The notes under the pieces were generated by a model that was not told where the DNA came from, did not search any database, and saw only the letters and a list, made by a program, of their open reading frames with translations. From positions 62,001 through 126,000 of the forward strand of contig NZ_JAJAQI010000008.1 of NCBI RefSeq assembly GCF_020523605.1: a DNA stretch of 64,000 bases, written 5' to 3'. The translations under genes were made by a program, and so were the position numbers. Position 1 is the first letter of the stretch. Every line of letters starts with the position of its first letter. Origin of the DNA: Roseicella aerolata (GTDB lineage: Bacteria; Pseudomonadota; Alphaproteobacteria; Acetobacterales; Acetobacteraceae). Shown one piece after another: positions 45,080 to 53,599 of the stretch.

Positions 45080-45159
45080 AGCGGCTGGCGCCGCCGGCGC
45101 CAGCTTGCCCCCGGCCGCCGGGCGCGCTTGGCTTGGGGAAAGGGAAGGGAGGACGCGCC

Positions 45160-46227
45160 ATGGAATTCGGGATCGCCATGCCGACCGATGCCGAGAGCTG
45201 GCGGCTGGCCGAGCGGGCCGAGGCGCTCGGCTTCCGCTCCGCCTGGTTCTACGACACCCAGATGCTGAGCGCGGACTGCTTCGTCGCCATGGGCGCCGCG
45301 GCGATGAAGACCAGCCGCATCCGGCTCGGCACCGGGGTGCTCATCCCCTCCAACCGCATCGCGGCCGTCACCGCCAATGCCTTCGCCACGCTGAACAAGC
45401 TGGCGCCGGGCCGGGTGGATATGGGCCTCGGCACCGGCTTCACGGGGCGGCGGGCCATGGGTCTCGGCGCCATGAGGCTTGGCGAGTTCGAGGAATACAT
45501 CCGCGTCATGCTCGGGCTCCTGGCGGGGGAGACCGTCGAGACACGCATCGAGGGGCAACTCCGAAAGATCCGGCTGCTGAACCCGGAGCTGGGGCTGATC
45601 GACATCCGCACGCCGATGCGTCTGCACCTGGCCGCCGCCGGGCCACGGGCGCGGGCGCTGACGGCCCGGCTCGGCGCCGGCTGGATCAACTTCTTCTCCG
45701 ACGTGCCGGCGGCGGTCGCGATGCTGGGGGAGATGCGGCAGGCCTGGCAGGCGGCCGGCCAGCCGGGGGCGCCGGAGGCGACCGCCTTCGTCCTTGGCTG
45801 CGTGCTGGAGGAGGGGGAGCCGCATGACAGCCCGCGCGCCATCGCGCAGGCCGGGCCGCGCGCCGCGGTGCTGCTGCACCGCGCGGCGGATGAGGCGCTG
45901 TCGGGCCTGCCCAACATCTCCCCGGTGCCGGAGAGCTGCCGGGCGGCGGTGGCGGGCTATGTGGAGCTGGCGAAGAGCTTCGCGCCGCAGGACGCGCCCT
46001 GGCTGGAGAACCACCGCGGCCACCTGATGTTCGTGAAGGAGGAGGAGCGGCCCTTCGTCACCGGGGAGCTGATCCGCATCAGCAGCTTCACCGCGACCGA
46101 GGCCGAGCTGAAGCGCCGGATCGGCGATCTGCGCGATGCCGGCTACACCGAGTTCACCGTGCAGATCGTCCCGGGGCAGGAGCAGGCAATCGAGGATTGG
46201 GGCCGAATCATGCGCGCCTTCCGCTGA
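45160..46227 (+). CDS. LLM-class flavin-dependent oxidoreductase
   Basis: The 355-residue luciferase-like oxidoreductase begins MEFGIAMPTDAESWRLAERAE and contains GFRSAWFYDTQML, IRLGTGVLIPSNR and VDMGLGTGFTGRRAMGLG, which match the F420-dependent-reductase-like subgroup (5,10-methylene-tetrahydromethanopterin reductase type). The cofactor may be FMN. AGGGAGGA lies before ATG 45160. It precedes the TAXI-TRAP genes, from which it is separated by about 100 bases. Confidence 0.88.
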   Translation: MEFGIAMPTDAESWRLAERAEALGFRSAWFYDTQMLSADCFVAMGAAAMKTSRIRLGTGVLIPSNRIAAVTANAFATLNKLAPGRVDMGLGTGFTGRRAMGLGAMRLGEFEEYIRVMLGLLAGETVETRIEGQLRKIRLLNPELGLIDIRTPMRLHLAAAGPRARALTARLGAGWINFFSDVPAAVAMLGEMRQAWQAAGQPGAPEATAFVLGCVLEEGEPHDSPRAIAQAGPRAAVLLHRAADEALSGLPNISPVPESCRAAVAGYVELAKSFAPQDAPWLENHRGHLMFVKEEERPFVTGELIRISSFTATEAELKRRIGDLRDAGYTEFTVQIVPGQEQAIEDWGRIMRAFR

Positions 46228-46325
46228 GCCGCGCGGGGCGGGACGGCGGCATGCTGCGCTGCGGTTGCCGCCGCGCCCGGCCACGGCCATCATCCCCCGC
46301 GATTCACCCCCGGGAGACCTCGCCC

Positions 46326-47315
46326 ATGCTCACCCGCCGCCTCCTCGCCGGCAGCGCCCTGGCCGCGCCGCTTGCCCTGCCCTTCCTCCGCACGGCGCGG
46401 GCGCAGCAGAGCATCGAATGGGTGGCGGGCTCGCTCGGCGGCGGCTGGTACACCATGGCGGCCGGCCTTTCCGCCCTGATCAAGGACGAGAACCCGGAGA
46501 TCCAGATCCGCGTCGTCCCCGGCGGCGGCCTGGCCAATTCCACCCGCGTCAACCGCAACCAGTCGCCCATGGGCTGGGGCATCGACACCTTCGCCGCCGC
46601 CGCCCGCCGCGGCGAGGAACCCTATTCCGAGAAGCACGAGGCGCTGCGCTGCCTCGGCACCGGCTATTCCCCGACCGAGCACAATTTCCTCCGCCGCGCC
46701 GATGGCGGGCCGGAGGACATGAAGGCCATCCTGACGCAGAAGGGGCTGAGGATCGGCTGTCCGCAGCGCTCCTCGACCGACGAGATGACGCTGCAGCGGA
46801 TCCTGCGCTTCTACGGCACCAGCCCGGAGAAGATCCGTGCCGAGGGCGGCCGCTACCTGAACGGCAGCTATGCCGATATCAGCGCCGCCTATGCCGATGG
46901 GCAGGTGGACTATCTCTACGCCGCGCTGGCCAAGCCGGCGGCGGTGCTGACCGAGATCGCCCAGGGCCGCCGCGCCAGCCGGCTGGTCGAATTCCCGGCG
47001 GACCTGCGACGGCACCTGATCGACCAGTACGCCTATGCCGAGGGCGTCATCCCCGCCGGCACCTATCCCGGGCTGCAGGGCGGGGAGGTGCCGGTCACCA
47101 CCATGGACAGCGTCATCCTGGTGCATGAGAGCCTGCCGGAGGAGGTGGCCACCAAGGTCACCCGCACGCTGATCCGCAACAAGGGCCAGCGGCTGGTCAC
47201 CATCCATGCCAGCATGGGCGCCTGGGATCCCGCGACCTCCTGGAAGTATCAGGGCGTGCCGCTGCATCCGGGCGCGGCGAAGGCCTTCCGGGAAGCCGGC
47301 GTGATGCCGGCCTGA
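46326..47315 (+). CDS. TAXI-type TRAP transporter binding protein
   Basis: The 329-residue periplasmic protein has a leader (LTRRLLAGSALAAPLALPFLRTARA) followed by IEWVAGSLGGGWYTMAAGLSALI, the TAXI family opening. Later, GYSPTEHNFLRRADG and SYADISAAYADGQVDYLYAAL match as well. TAXI proteins deliver small organic acids or amino acids to a fused membrane component. The ATG at 46326 directly precedes the leader. The permease gene follows after 150 bases containing a hairpin and direct repeats. Confidence 0.9.
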   Translation: MLTRRLLAGSALAAPLALPFLRTARAQQSIEWVAGSLGGGWYTMAAGLSALIKDENPEIQIRVVPGGGLANSTRVNRNQSPMGWGIDTFAAAARRGEEPYSEKHEALRCLGTGYSPTEHNFLRRADGGPEDMKAILTQKGLRIGCPQRSSTDEMTLQRILRFYGTSPEKIRAEGGRYLNGSYADISAAYADGQVDYLYAALAKPAAVLTEIAQGRRASRLVEFPADLRRHLIDQYAYAEGVIPAGTYPGLQGGEVPVTTMDSVILVHESLPEEVATKVTRTLIRNKGQRLVTIHASMGAWDPATSWKYQGVPLHPGAAKAFREAGVMPA

Positions 47316-47319
47316 GGCG

Positions 47320-47345
47320 GCGGGGGCGGCGCCTGCCGCCCCCGC
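47320..47345 (+). promoter_or_regulatory. Hairpin between TAXI binding-protein and TRAP permease genes
   Basis: The perfect 11-bp stem GCGGGGGCGGC/GCCGCCCCCGC with a GCCT loop starts five bases after the binding-protein stop codon. It could terminate or stabilise the upstream message. Confidence 0.6.
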
Positions 47346-47360
47346 GCCCGTCGCCATTTT

Positions 47361-47427
47361 GCGGCGCAGGACCCAGCCATCGCCTGCGCGGCGCAAGACC
47401 AGCCGCCCTCCCGGCGGCGCAAGACCC
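47361..47427 (+). repeat. Three direct repeats of GCGGCGCAAGACCC at 26-27 bp spacing
   Basis: Copies at 47361-47374 (GCGGCGCAGGACCC), 47388-47401 and 47414-47427 are spaced 27 and 26 bases apart. They lie 40-105 bases before the permease start. Confidence 0.6.
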
Positions 47428-47465
47428 ACACGCGGCCCCGCGACCGACCGACTGCAGGACATCCG

Positions 47466-49412
47466 ATGCGCGACCTGGCCGTGCCCCTGAAACTCGCCCT
47501 GACGCTCTGGATGGCCGCCGCCGCTGCCATCCATCTCTATTTCGGGGGCTTCGGCTTCCCCGAACCGATCACCATGCGGGGCTTCCACCTGCTGGTCTTC
47601 GTCCCGCCGCTCTTCCTGCTCTATCCCGCGCGCAGGGCCTCCCCGCGGCATCGCCCCAGCCTGTTCGACTGGCTCTGGGCCGCCGCCGCCGCCGCGCCGC
47701 ATGCCTGGGTGATGGCGAACTGGGATGTCGTCTCCGACCGCATGGAATATGTGGATCCCTTCACCCCCGGCATGGTGGTGCTCTCCATCCTGGCGATCGC
47801 GACATTGCTGGAGGCGACGCGCCGCGCGGTCGAGGTCGGCCTGGCCTGGATGGTCATCGCCAGCCTCGCCTACATGCAGTGGGGCCATCTGCTGCCGGGC
47901 GTGCTGAACTCGCGCGCCTTCACGCCGGAGGAGATCCTGGAGGCCTCCTGGCTGGTGCCGACCGCGGGCGGCGTCTATGGCCCGCTGACCGGCATCGTCG
48001 CCACCACCATCGCCGTCTTCATCATCTTCGGCGCCTTCATGCAGGGCAGCGGCACGGGGCGGCTGTTCGGCAATCTCGGCGCCGCCATCGCCGGCCGCTA
48101 CACCGGCGGGCCGGCCAAGGTCGCGGTCATCACCTCCGGCCTCTTCGGCTCGATGAGCGGCTCCTCCGTCTCCAACGTCATCACCACCGGCGCCATCACC
48201 ATCCCGCTGATGAAGCGCATCGGCTACCGCCCGGCGGTCGCGGGCGGCATCGAGACCGCCGCCTCGGTCGGCGGCGCGCTGATGCCGCCGGTGATGGGGG
48301 CGGCGGCCTTCGTGATGGCGGAGATCACCAACATCGCCTATGCGGAGATCCTCGTCGCCGCGGCGATCGGCGCTGTCCTCTACTACTTCGCCATCCTGGT
48401 CGCGGTGCATGTGGAGGCGAAGAAGGAGGGCATGGCGCCCATGCCGGCCGCCGACATCCCGCCCTGGCGGGAGGTGGCGCAGGACGCGCATCTGGTCATC
48501 CCGATCGCCGTGCTGGTCTGGCTGATGGCGGATCGCTGGTCCGGCAATTTCGCGGCCTTCTGCGCGACCCTCGCCATGGTCGGCATCGCCGTGCTGCGGC
48601 GGCGCACCCGCATGGGCTGGCGGGAGGTGCTGGAGAGCCTGGCGCAGGCCGGGCGCACCATGGCGCCGCTTGCCGTCTCCATCGCCGGCGCGGGCATCGT
48701 CGTCTCGGCCCTCACCGCGACCGGCATGGTCGTGGCGCTCGGCGGCATCATCAAGGACATCGCGGCGGGCAGCTTCCCGCTGCTGCTGGTGCTGCTGGCC
48801 GTCGCGGTGCTGGTGCTGGGCATGGGGCTGCCGACCACGCCGAGCTACATCATCGCCGCCGCCATCGGCGTGCCGCAGATCCTCGACCTCGGCAGCCAGG
48901 CGCTCGGCCTCCCGCCGCAGGCGCTGCTGCTGCCGGCGCATCTCTTCATCTTCTACTTCGCGGTGCTGGCGGATGCCTCGCCGCCCGTCGCGGCGGCGGC
49001 CTTCGCGGCGGCGGCGATCGGCAAGGCCAGCCCGCTGGTCACCAGCCTGCATGCGACGCGGCTCGGCATCGCCGGCTTCACCGTGGGCTTCGCCTTCCTC
49101 TACGACCCCGGCATCATGATGCGCGGATCGCCCGGCGCCATCCTGCTGGCCACCGCGATCCAGGTGGTGGCGCTGACCGCGATCTGCGCGGCCTATGCAG
49201 GCTTCCTGCTGCGGCCGATGGGCCTCGTCGCGCGGCTGCTGCTGGCGGCGGCGGGGCTCTTCGCCGCCTTCTACCATGGGGTGCCTGACCTGCTGCGGCT
49301 GGCCGTCGGCGCCGCGGTGCTGCTGCTGCTCGCCGGGCTGCCCCTGCTGGCGGCGCGGCGCGCCGGCCGGCCGCGGACCGTGACCGGGGGGAAGACCCCG
49401 GGCCCTCCGTGA
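47466..49412 (+). CDS. TRAP transporter fused permease subunit (DctQM-like)
   Basis: The 648-residue protein has about 16-18 hydrophobic helices and combines the small (DctQ) and large (DctM) membrane subunits, as is typical for TAXI transporters. Diagnostic segments are GLFGSMSGSSVSNVITTGAI, GGIETAASVGGALMPPVMG and GMGLPTTPSYIIAA, which contribute to Na+ and substrate binding in DctM proteins. It works with the TAXI binding protein encoded upstream to import organic acids with Na+ cotransport. Confidence 0.92.
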   Translation: MRDLAVPLKLALTLWMAAAAAIHLYFGGFGFPEPITMRGFHLLVFVPPLFLLYPARRASPRHRPSLFDWLWAAAAAAPHAWVMANWDVVSDRMEYVDPFTPGMVVLSILAIATLLEATRRAVEVGLAWMVIASLAYMQWGHLLPGVLNSRAFTPEEILEASWLVPTAGGVYGPLTGIVATTIAVFIIFGAFMQGSGTGRLFGNLGAAIAGRYTGGPAKVAVITSGLFGSMSGSSVSNVITTGAITIPLMKRIGYRPAVAGGIETAASVGGALMPPVMGAAAFVMAEITNIAYAEILVAAAIGAVLYYFAILVAVHVEAKKEGMAPMPAADIPPWREVAQDAHLVIPIAVLVWLMADRWSGNFAAFCATLAMVGIAVLRRRTRMGWREVLESLAQAGRTMAPLAVSIAGAGIVVSALTATGMVVALGGIIKDIAAGSFPLLLVLLAVAVLVLGMGLPTTPSYIIAAAIGVPQILDLGSQALGLPPQALLLPAHLFIFYFAVLADASPPVAAAAFAAAAIGKASPLVTSLHATRLGIAGFTVGFAFLYDPGIMMRGSPGAILLATAIQVVALTAICAAYAGFLLRPMGLVARLLLAAAGLFAAFYHGVPDLLRLAVGAAVLLLLAGLPLLAARRAGRPRTVTGGKTPGPP

Positions 49413-49466
49413 TCCCGCCGGCCGGGTCCGGAGGCGGCCTCAGTCCCGGCCCGTTGAGTCCTCACC

Positions 49467-49655
49467 TGCGGCCGGCGTCAGCCGGCCGAGGCCGCGGATG
49501 CGGCCCGCCGCCTGTGCGGCGCAGCCAAGGCCCGGAGGGCCGCCGGCGCCTGAGGATGATATGCGGCCGGCGTCAGCCGGCCGAGGCCGCGGATGCGGCC
49601 CGCCACCTGTGCGGTGCCGCCAAGGCCCGGAGGGCCGCCGGCGTCCGAGGATGAC
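49467..49655 (+). repeat. 95-bp tandem duplication (two copies)
   Basis: TGCGGCCGGCGTCAGCCGGC begins at 49467 and again at 49562, giving a 95-bp period; the two units differ at a handful of positions. Each unit ends in a 31-bp core (49525-49555 and 49620-49650). It fills the gap between the convergent TRAP permease and epmB genes. Confidence 0.75.
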
Positions 49656-49682
49656 ATACCCCGGCATGCCATGGACCCGGCC

Positions 49683-50696
49683 TCAGCCGGCGGGCGGGTA
49701 TTCCGGACCGAGCGGCACCTTGCCGCCGCCCGCCGGCCGTTCCTGCACATAGGTCGGCCAGGCGAGGCCGGTGACGCGGCCGCGCAAGCGGCGCAGCAGG
49801 GCGCGGCCCTCCTCGACCGGCACGGCGAAGCGGGCGGTGCCCGGGGCGGGGTCGAGCTGATGCAGGTAATAGGGCTTCACCCGGGCCCGCAGCATGGCGC
49901 GGAACAGGTCTTCCAGCGCCCCGGCGGAATCGTTCACGCCGCGCAGCAGAACGCTCTGGCCCAGCAGCACCACGCCGGCGCGGACGAGGCGCCCCAGCGC
50001 CCCGATGGCCGCCGGGGTGAATTCCCGCGCATGGTTGGCATGGACGCAGAGATAGAGCGGCTTCCCGGCCTCCAGCGCCGCCGCCAGCGCTTCGCTCACC
50101 AGGCCCGGCGCCGCGACCGGCACGCGGGAATGGATGCGCAGCAACTCGATATGCGGCAGGGCGGCCAGCCGGCCGAGGATCTCCCCCAGCCGCCGGGGGG
50201 AGAGCATCAGCGGGTCGCCGCCGGTCAGGATCGCCTCCCGCACCTCGGGCGTGCGGGCGAACCAGGCGAGGGCATCCTCCAGCTCCGCCTCGGTCAGCAG
50301 CCCGCCATCCGGCCCCACCGCCTCCCGCCGGAAGCAGAAGCGGCAATAGACCGGGCAGGCGAGCAGGGGTTTCAGCAGGGCACGGTCGGGGTAGCGGTGC
50401 ACCACGCCCTTGACCGGGGTGAAGGGGGCGTCCGCGGTAGGGTCTTCCAGCTCATGCGGCGCGGTGACCAGTTCCGCCGCATCGGGGATGTACTGCCGGG
50501 CGATCGGGTCGGCGGGATCGGCCGGGTCGATCAGGGCGGCGACGGCAGGCGTGACGGCGATGCTGTAGCGTTCCGCGACCGCCGCCGCCCCCGCCAGCGC
50601 CCCGGCGGGCAGCAGGCCGGCGGCGTGCAGGGCCTCGGGCGTCCTGAGGGTCCGGGCGGGGCGGGGCGGGGTGCCGTCGGGCATGGTCCGCGGCAT
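49683..50696 (-). CDS. epmB: EF-P beta-lysylation protein EpmB (lysine 2,3-aminomutase-like)
   Basis: EpmB is a radical SAM enzyme converting (S)-alpha-lysine to (R)-beta-lysine for EF-P modification. The 337-residue protein has the cluster motif CPVYCRFCFRREAVG (C-x3-C-x2-C), the ILTGGDPLML and the HSRVPVAAPG regions, and VKPYYLHQLDPAPGTARFAV, where PLP and lysine bind in the family. It is short, as in EpmB, lacking the C-terminal part of clostridial aminomutases. Starts at 50696 or 50684 are both possible. It is divergent from epmA, confirming the pathway. Confidence 0.9.
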   Translation of the reverse strand: MPRTMPDGTPPRPARTLRTPEALHAAGLLPAGALAGAAAVAERYSIAVTPAVAALIDPADPADPIARQYIPDAAELVTAPHELEDPTADAPFTPVKGVVHRYPDRALLKPLLACPVYCRFCFRREAVGPDGGLLTEAELEDALAWFARTPEVREAILTGGDPLMLSPRRLGEILGRLAALPHIELLRIHSRVPVAAPGLVSEALAAALEAGKPLYLCVHANHAREFTPAAIGALGRLVRAGVVLLGQSVLLRGVNDSAGALEDLFRAMLRARVKPYYLHQLDPAPGTARFAVPVEEGRALLRRLRGRVTGLAWPTYVQERPAGGGKVPLGPEYPPAG

Positions 50697-50818
50697 ATAG
50701 GGCAAGGGGGGCGGGGCTGGAACGCCGGGCGGCCCGCTGTCGGCGCACCCCACCCTCCCGCGCCCCGCGGGGGAAGGGCCGTGCGGCGCGCCGCATTCCA
50801 TGCGACGAGAGGCCCGCG

Positions 50819-51862
50819 ATGACGACCACCCCGACCTGGCACCCCGAGAGCCTCGCCGCCCGGCTGCCCTTCCTCCGCCGCCGCGCCGAACTCACCGCCG
50901 CGACCCGCGCCTTCTTCCAGGGCCGCGGCTATCAGGAGGTGGAGACGCCCTGCCTGGTCCCGGTGCCCGGCATGGAGGTGCATCTGCACGCCTTCCGCAG
51001 CGAATACCTCCCGCATCTCGGCGTCGGGGCGCGGCGGACGCTCTGGCTGCGGACCTCGCCGGAACTCGCCCTGAAGCGGCTGCTGGTGGCCGGGGCCGGC
51101 CCGGTCTTCGAGCTGGCGCGGGTCTGGCGGAACGGCGAGGCGAGCCCGCGCCACGCCCCGGAATTCACCATGCTGGAATGGTACCGCCCCGGCCTCGGCC
51201 TTGATGGGCTGATGGAGGAGACGGAGGCGTATCTGCGCGCGGTCTGCCCGCCCGCCGTCAGCCATGCCGGCGTCACCACGGACCTGACGCGGCGCTTCGA
51301 GCGGCTCACCATGGCGGAAGCTTTTTCCAGGTGGTGCGACGGCCTCGACCTGCTGGCGACGGTGACGCCGGAGGGCCAGGGCGATGCCGGGGCGCTCCGC
51401 GCCGCCGCCGCCGCTATCGGCATCCCGCCGCGCGAGGGGGAGGGATGGGAGGACCTGTTCTTCCGCCTGCTGCTGGAACGGGTGGAGCCCCGCATCGGCC
51501 GCGACCGCGCCACCTTCCTCACCCACTGGCCGGCGCCGCAGGCGGCGCTCGCCCGCCGCGACCCGGCCGAGCCGCGCGCCGCGCTGCGCTTCGAGCTCTT
51601 CGCCGCGGGGATCGAGCTGGCCAATGCCTTCGACGAGCTCACCGACCCGGCCGAGCAGCGCGCCCGCTTCGCGGCGGATGCCGCCGAGCGCCGCGCCCGC
51701 TACGGCGGGGAGGGCTGGGAGGTGGACGAGGAGTTCCTCTCAGCGCTCGAGCACGGGATGCCGGAGGGCAGCGGCATCGCGCTGGGCTTCGACCGGCTGG
51801 CCATGCTGGCCGCCGGTGCCCGGTCGATCAGCGACGTGCTCTGGCTGCCCTTCGTCCCGTGA
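50819..51862 (+). CDS. epmA: EF-P lysine lysyltransferase EpmA (GenX/PoxA)
   Basis: This is a truncated class II lysyl-tRNA synthetase lacking the anticodon-binding domain, which attaches beta-lysine to EF-P. The 347-residue protein begins near LPFLRRRAELTAATRAFFQGRGYQEVETP and has motif 2 (VWRNGEASPRHAPEFTMLEW) and motif 3 (GSGIALGFDRLAMLAAG), both intact. ATG 50819 lies after the epmB promoter region. Its last 35 bases overlap the convergent VKOR-like gene. Together with epmB it forms the EF-P modification unit; efp is not in the window. Confidence 0.93.
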   Translation: MTTTPTWHPESLAARLPFLRRRAELTAATRAFFQGRGYQEVETPCLVPVPGMEVHLHAFRSEYLPHLGVGARRTLWLRTSPELALKRLLVAGAGPVFELARVWRNGEASPRHAPEFTMLEWYRPGLGLDGLMEETEAYLRAVCPPAVSHAGVTTDLTRRFERLTMAEAFSRWCDGLDLLATVTPEGQGDAGALRAAAAAIGIPPREGEGWEDLFFRLLLERVEPRIGRDRATFLTHWPAPQAALARRDPAEPRAALRFELFAAGIELANAFDELTDPAEQRARFAADAAERRARYGGEGWEVDEEFLSALEHGMPEGSGIALGFDRLAMLAAGARSISDVLWLPFVP

Positions 51863-52355
51863 GGCTGCCCAGCGCCCGCCCCGCCTCGGGCAGCGACAGC
51901 GCGAAGCTGGCCAGCGAGACGAGGGTCGCCGCCTGGCAATAGGCGCAGAAGGCCCGGTTCTCCGCCCATTCCTCCTGCGCGAGCTTCAGGCAGGTGGCGC
52001 TGTCATAGGCCGTCTTGGCGGCGAGGGCGAGCGGCAGGGCCGGATTGCGCCGCGCCCGGTCCGCCGCGCCCGCCATGGCAAGCGCGGCCGTGACCCCGTA
52101 TGTCAACAGCATCAGCCCGGCATCCGGCATCTGCAGCCGGCTGTGGCCGTAGTCGGACGCATCCACGCGGCTGGAGTCGAAGGGCCCGACCGGCGGGTCC
52201 GGCAGCCGCCGCAGCAGCCCCATCTGAAACAGGCCGACGATCTGCGCCGCCAGCGTCCCGATCAGGGAGAGGCCGAAGATCCAGCGCCGCCGGCGCAGGT
52301 CCGGCGTGGAGGCGGTGCGCAGCTCGCGCGAGAGCTGCCGGGCCGGTATCGCCAT
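51828..52355 (-). CDS. VKOR-like (vitamin K epoxide reductase family) membrane protein
   Basis: The 175-residue protein has about four hydrophobic helices (RRRWIFGLSLIGTLAAQIVGLF, AGLMLLTYGVTAALAMA, and a last helix ending near residue 165) and a CxxC in FCAYCQAATLVSLASFALS. The CAYC just before a hydrophobic helix is the VKOR pattern, used to oxidise DsbA-like partners with quinone. The lumenal cysteine pair usual in VKOR was not seen; only a lone Cys (SATCLKLA) precedes it. The function is therefore an inference. Its end overlaps epmA by 35 bases. Confidence 0.6.
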   Translation of the reverse strand: MAIPARQLSRELRTASTPDLRRRRWIFGLSLIGTLAAQIVGLFQMGLLRRLPDPPVGPFDSSRVDASDYGHSRLQMPDAGLMLLTYGVTAALAMAGAADRARRNPALPLALAAKTAYDSATCLKLAQEEWAENRAFCAYCQAATLVSLASFALSLPEAGRALGSLTGRRAARARR

Positions 52356-52366
52356 GCCGCCGGTCC

Positions 52367-52819
52367 TCACCGGCGGTTGGTATCGGCGCCGGCGGCGGTC
52401 TGCCCCCGCTGGTCCGAACGGTTGCCGGTGACCGAGCCGGACTGGCCCTGCTCTCGCTGGCCCTTCGGCCCGCCATGCGCATGGGCGCGGCTGCCATGCG
52501 GCGCGCCCTCATCCGGCACGCCGAACTCCGCCGGGCCGTTGGGGTCGAGCGCGACACGGCGCTGCACCTCGTCCTCGTCCAGCACCGCCTCCTCGGCCTG
52601 GGCCGCGGGCACGGAGAGGCGCACCTGGCCGCCATCCAGCCCGGCCAGCAGCGTCTGCGGGATCCAGCGGTGGCGGCCGCCGGCATCGGCATCGGAGCGG
52701 GTCAGCCTGATGTAGTCGCCATCAATGCCGTCCACCGTGCCGACATGGCGGCCGTCGCTGCCGATGACCGGCATGTGGTGCTGGATCTCGCCGCGCCCGG
52801 CCCGTTCCGCGTTGACCAT
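52367..52819 (-). CDS. DUF2171/PRC-barrel-like protein
   Basis: The 150-residue protein opens with a PRC-barrel-like domain (IQHHMPVIGSDGRHVGTVDGIDGDYIRLTRSD, then HRWIPQTLLAGLDGGQVRLSV), matching DUF2171. The C-terminal third is a hydrophilic low-complexity tail rich in Gly, Gln and His, including ADTNRR at the end. Its stop lies 11 bases before the VKOR-like gene, so both probably share a transcript. The function is unknown; related genes are often stress-induced. Confidence 0.75.
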   Translation of the reverse strand: MVNAERAGRGEIQHHMPVIGSDGRHVGTVDGIDGDYIRLTRSDADAGGRHRWIPQTLLAGLDGGQVRLSVPAAQAEEAVLDEDEVQRRVALDPNGPAEFGVPDEGAPHGSRAHAHGGPKGQREQGQSGSVTGNRSDQRGQTAAGADTNRR

Positions 52820-52867
52820 GCTCGCCTCCTGGCTGTGGCGGGCAGAACGGCGGGGCGGCGGCGGGGT

Positions 52868-53599
52868 TCAGGCGCTCGCGGCGGCCTCCGCGGCCCGCAG
52901 CACCGCCAGCATCGCCGGCGCCTGCTCCCGCGGCAGGAAGTAGAAGACGAAGACATAGGGGTCCGAGGCCTCGAACACCGCCGGGTTCGGGCTGGCGCGC
53001 TGCATGGCCGCGCGGTCGAAGGAGGCCATGGGCCGCCAGTCGCCCCAGAACTCCCAGAAGGCATCGTAGCCGAGGGCGTCCAGATAGGCCGGGACCGCCC
53101 AGGTGGAGCCGGGGCGGTGCCGCTCCTCGATCTCGATCGAGAGGATGGGGCGGCAGCGCAGCAGGGTCTCGCGCGCCCCGCGCAGCACCTCGTACTCCGC
53201 CCCCTCGGCATCCAGCTTCACGGCCGTCAGTTCCGTAAGGCCGAGGCCGTCCAGCCGACGGAGCGGGACGGTGTGGCGCTGCTCCGTCACGCGGGCATCG
53301 AGCCCGGCATAGCCCTTGGCGGTGCTCGCCCATTGCTCCTGCGGCACGCCCTCCAGCACCGGCAGGGTCAGGGTGATCTCGCCCTCGGCATCGCCCAGCG
53401 CCTCCGGCCGCAGGGTGACATTGGGCAGGCCGCCGGCCGCGGCCCGGAGGCGCGCGAAGGCGGCCGGCAGCGGCTCGAAGGCGAGCACCCGGCTGCCGGG
53501 CAGGGCGGCGAAGGGCAGGGTGAAGGCGCCGTCATGGGCGCCGACATCCAGCAGCGTGCCCGGGCGGTACAGGGTCCGGTGGAAGCCGAGTTCGTCCAT
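52868..53599 (-). CDS. FkbM family methyltransferase
   Basis: The 243-residue protein has SAM motif I in GTLLDVGAHDGAFTLPFA and the FkbM signature VKLDAEGAEYEVLRGA near residue 140, with SIEIEERHRPGS following. FkbM enzymes methylate hydroxyl groups of sugars and polyketides. The ATG at 53599 is supported by the immediate domain start. The direction and a 48-base gap suggest cotranscription with the PRC-barrel gene. Confidence 0.88.
   Translation of the reverse strand: MDELGFHRTLYRPGTLLDVGAHDGAFTLPFAALPGSRVLAFEPLPAAFARLRAAAGGLPNVTLRPEALGDAEGEITLTLPVLEGVPQEQWASTAKGYAGLDARVTEQRHTVPLRRLDGLGLTELTAVKLDAEGAEYEVLRGARETLLRCRPILSIEIEERHRPGSTWAVPAYLDALGYDAFWEFWGDWRPMASFDRAAMQRASPNPAVFEASDPYVFVFYFLPREQAPAMLAVLRAAEAAASA

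Noticed and set aside
49409-49752. Small overlapping frames rich in Arg, Pro and Gly in the tandem repeat region
   Set aside because: They arise from the repeat itself, lack ribosome-binding sites and differ in length between the copies.
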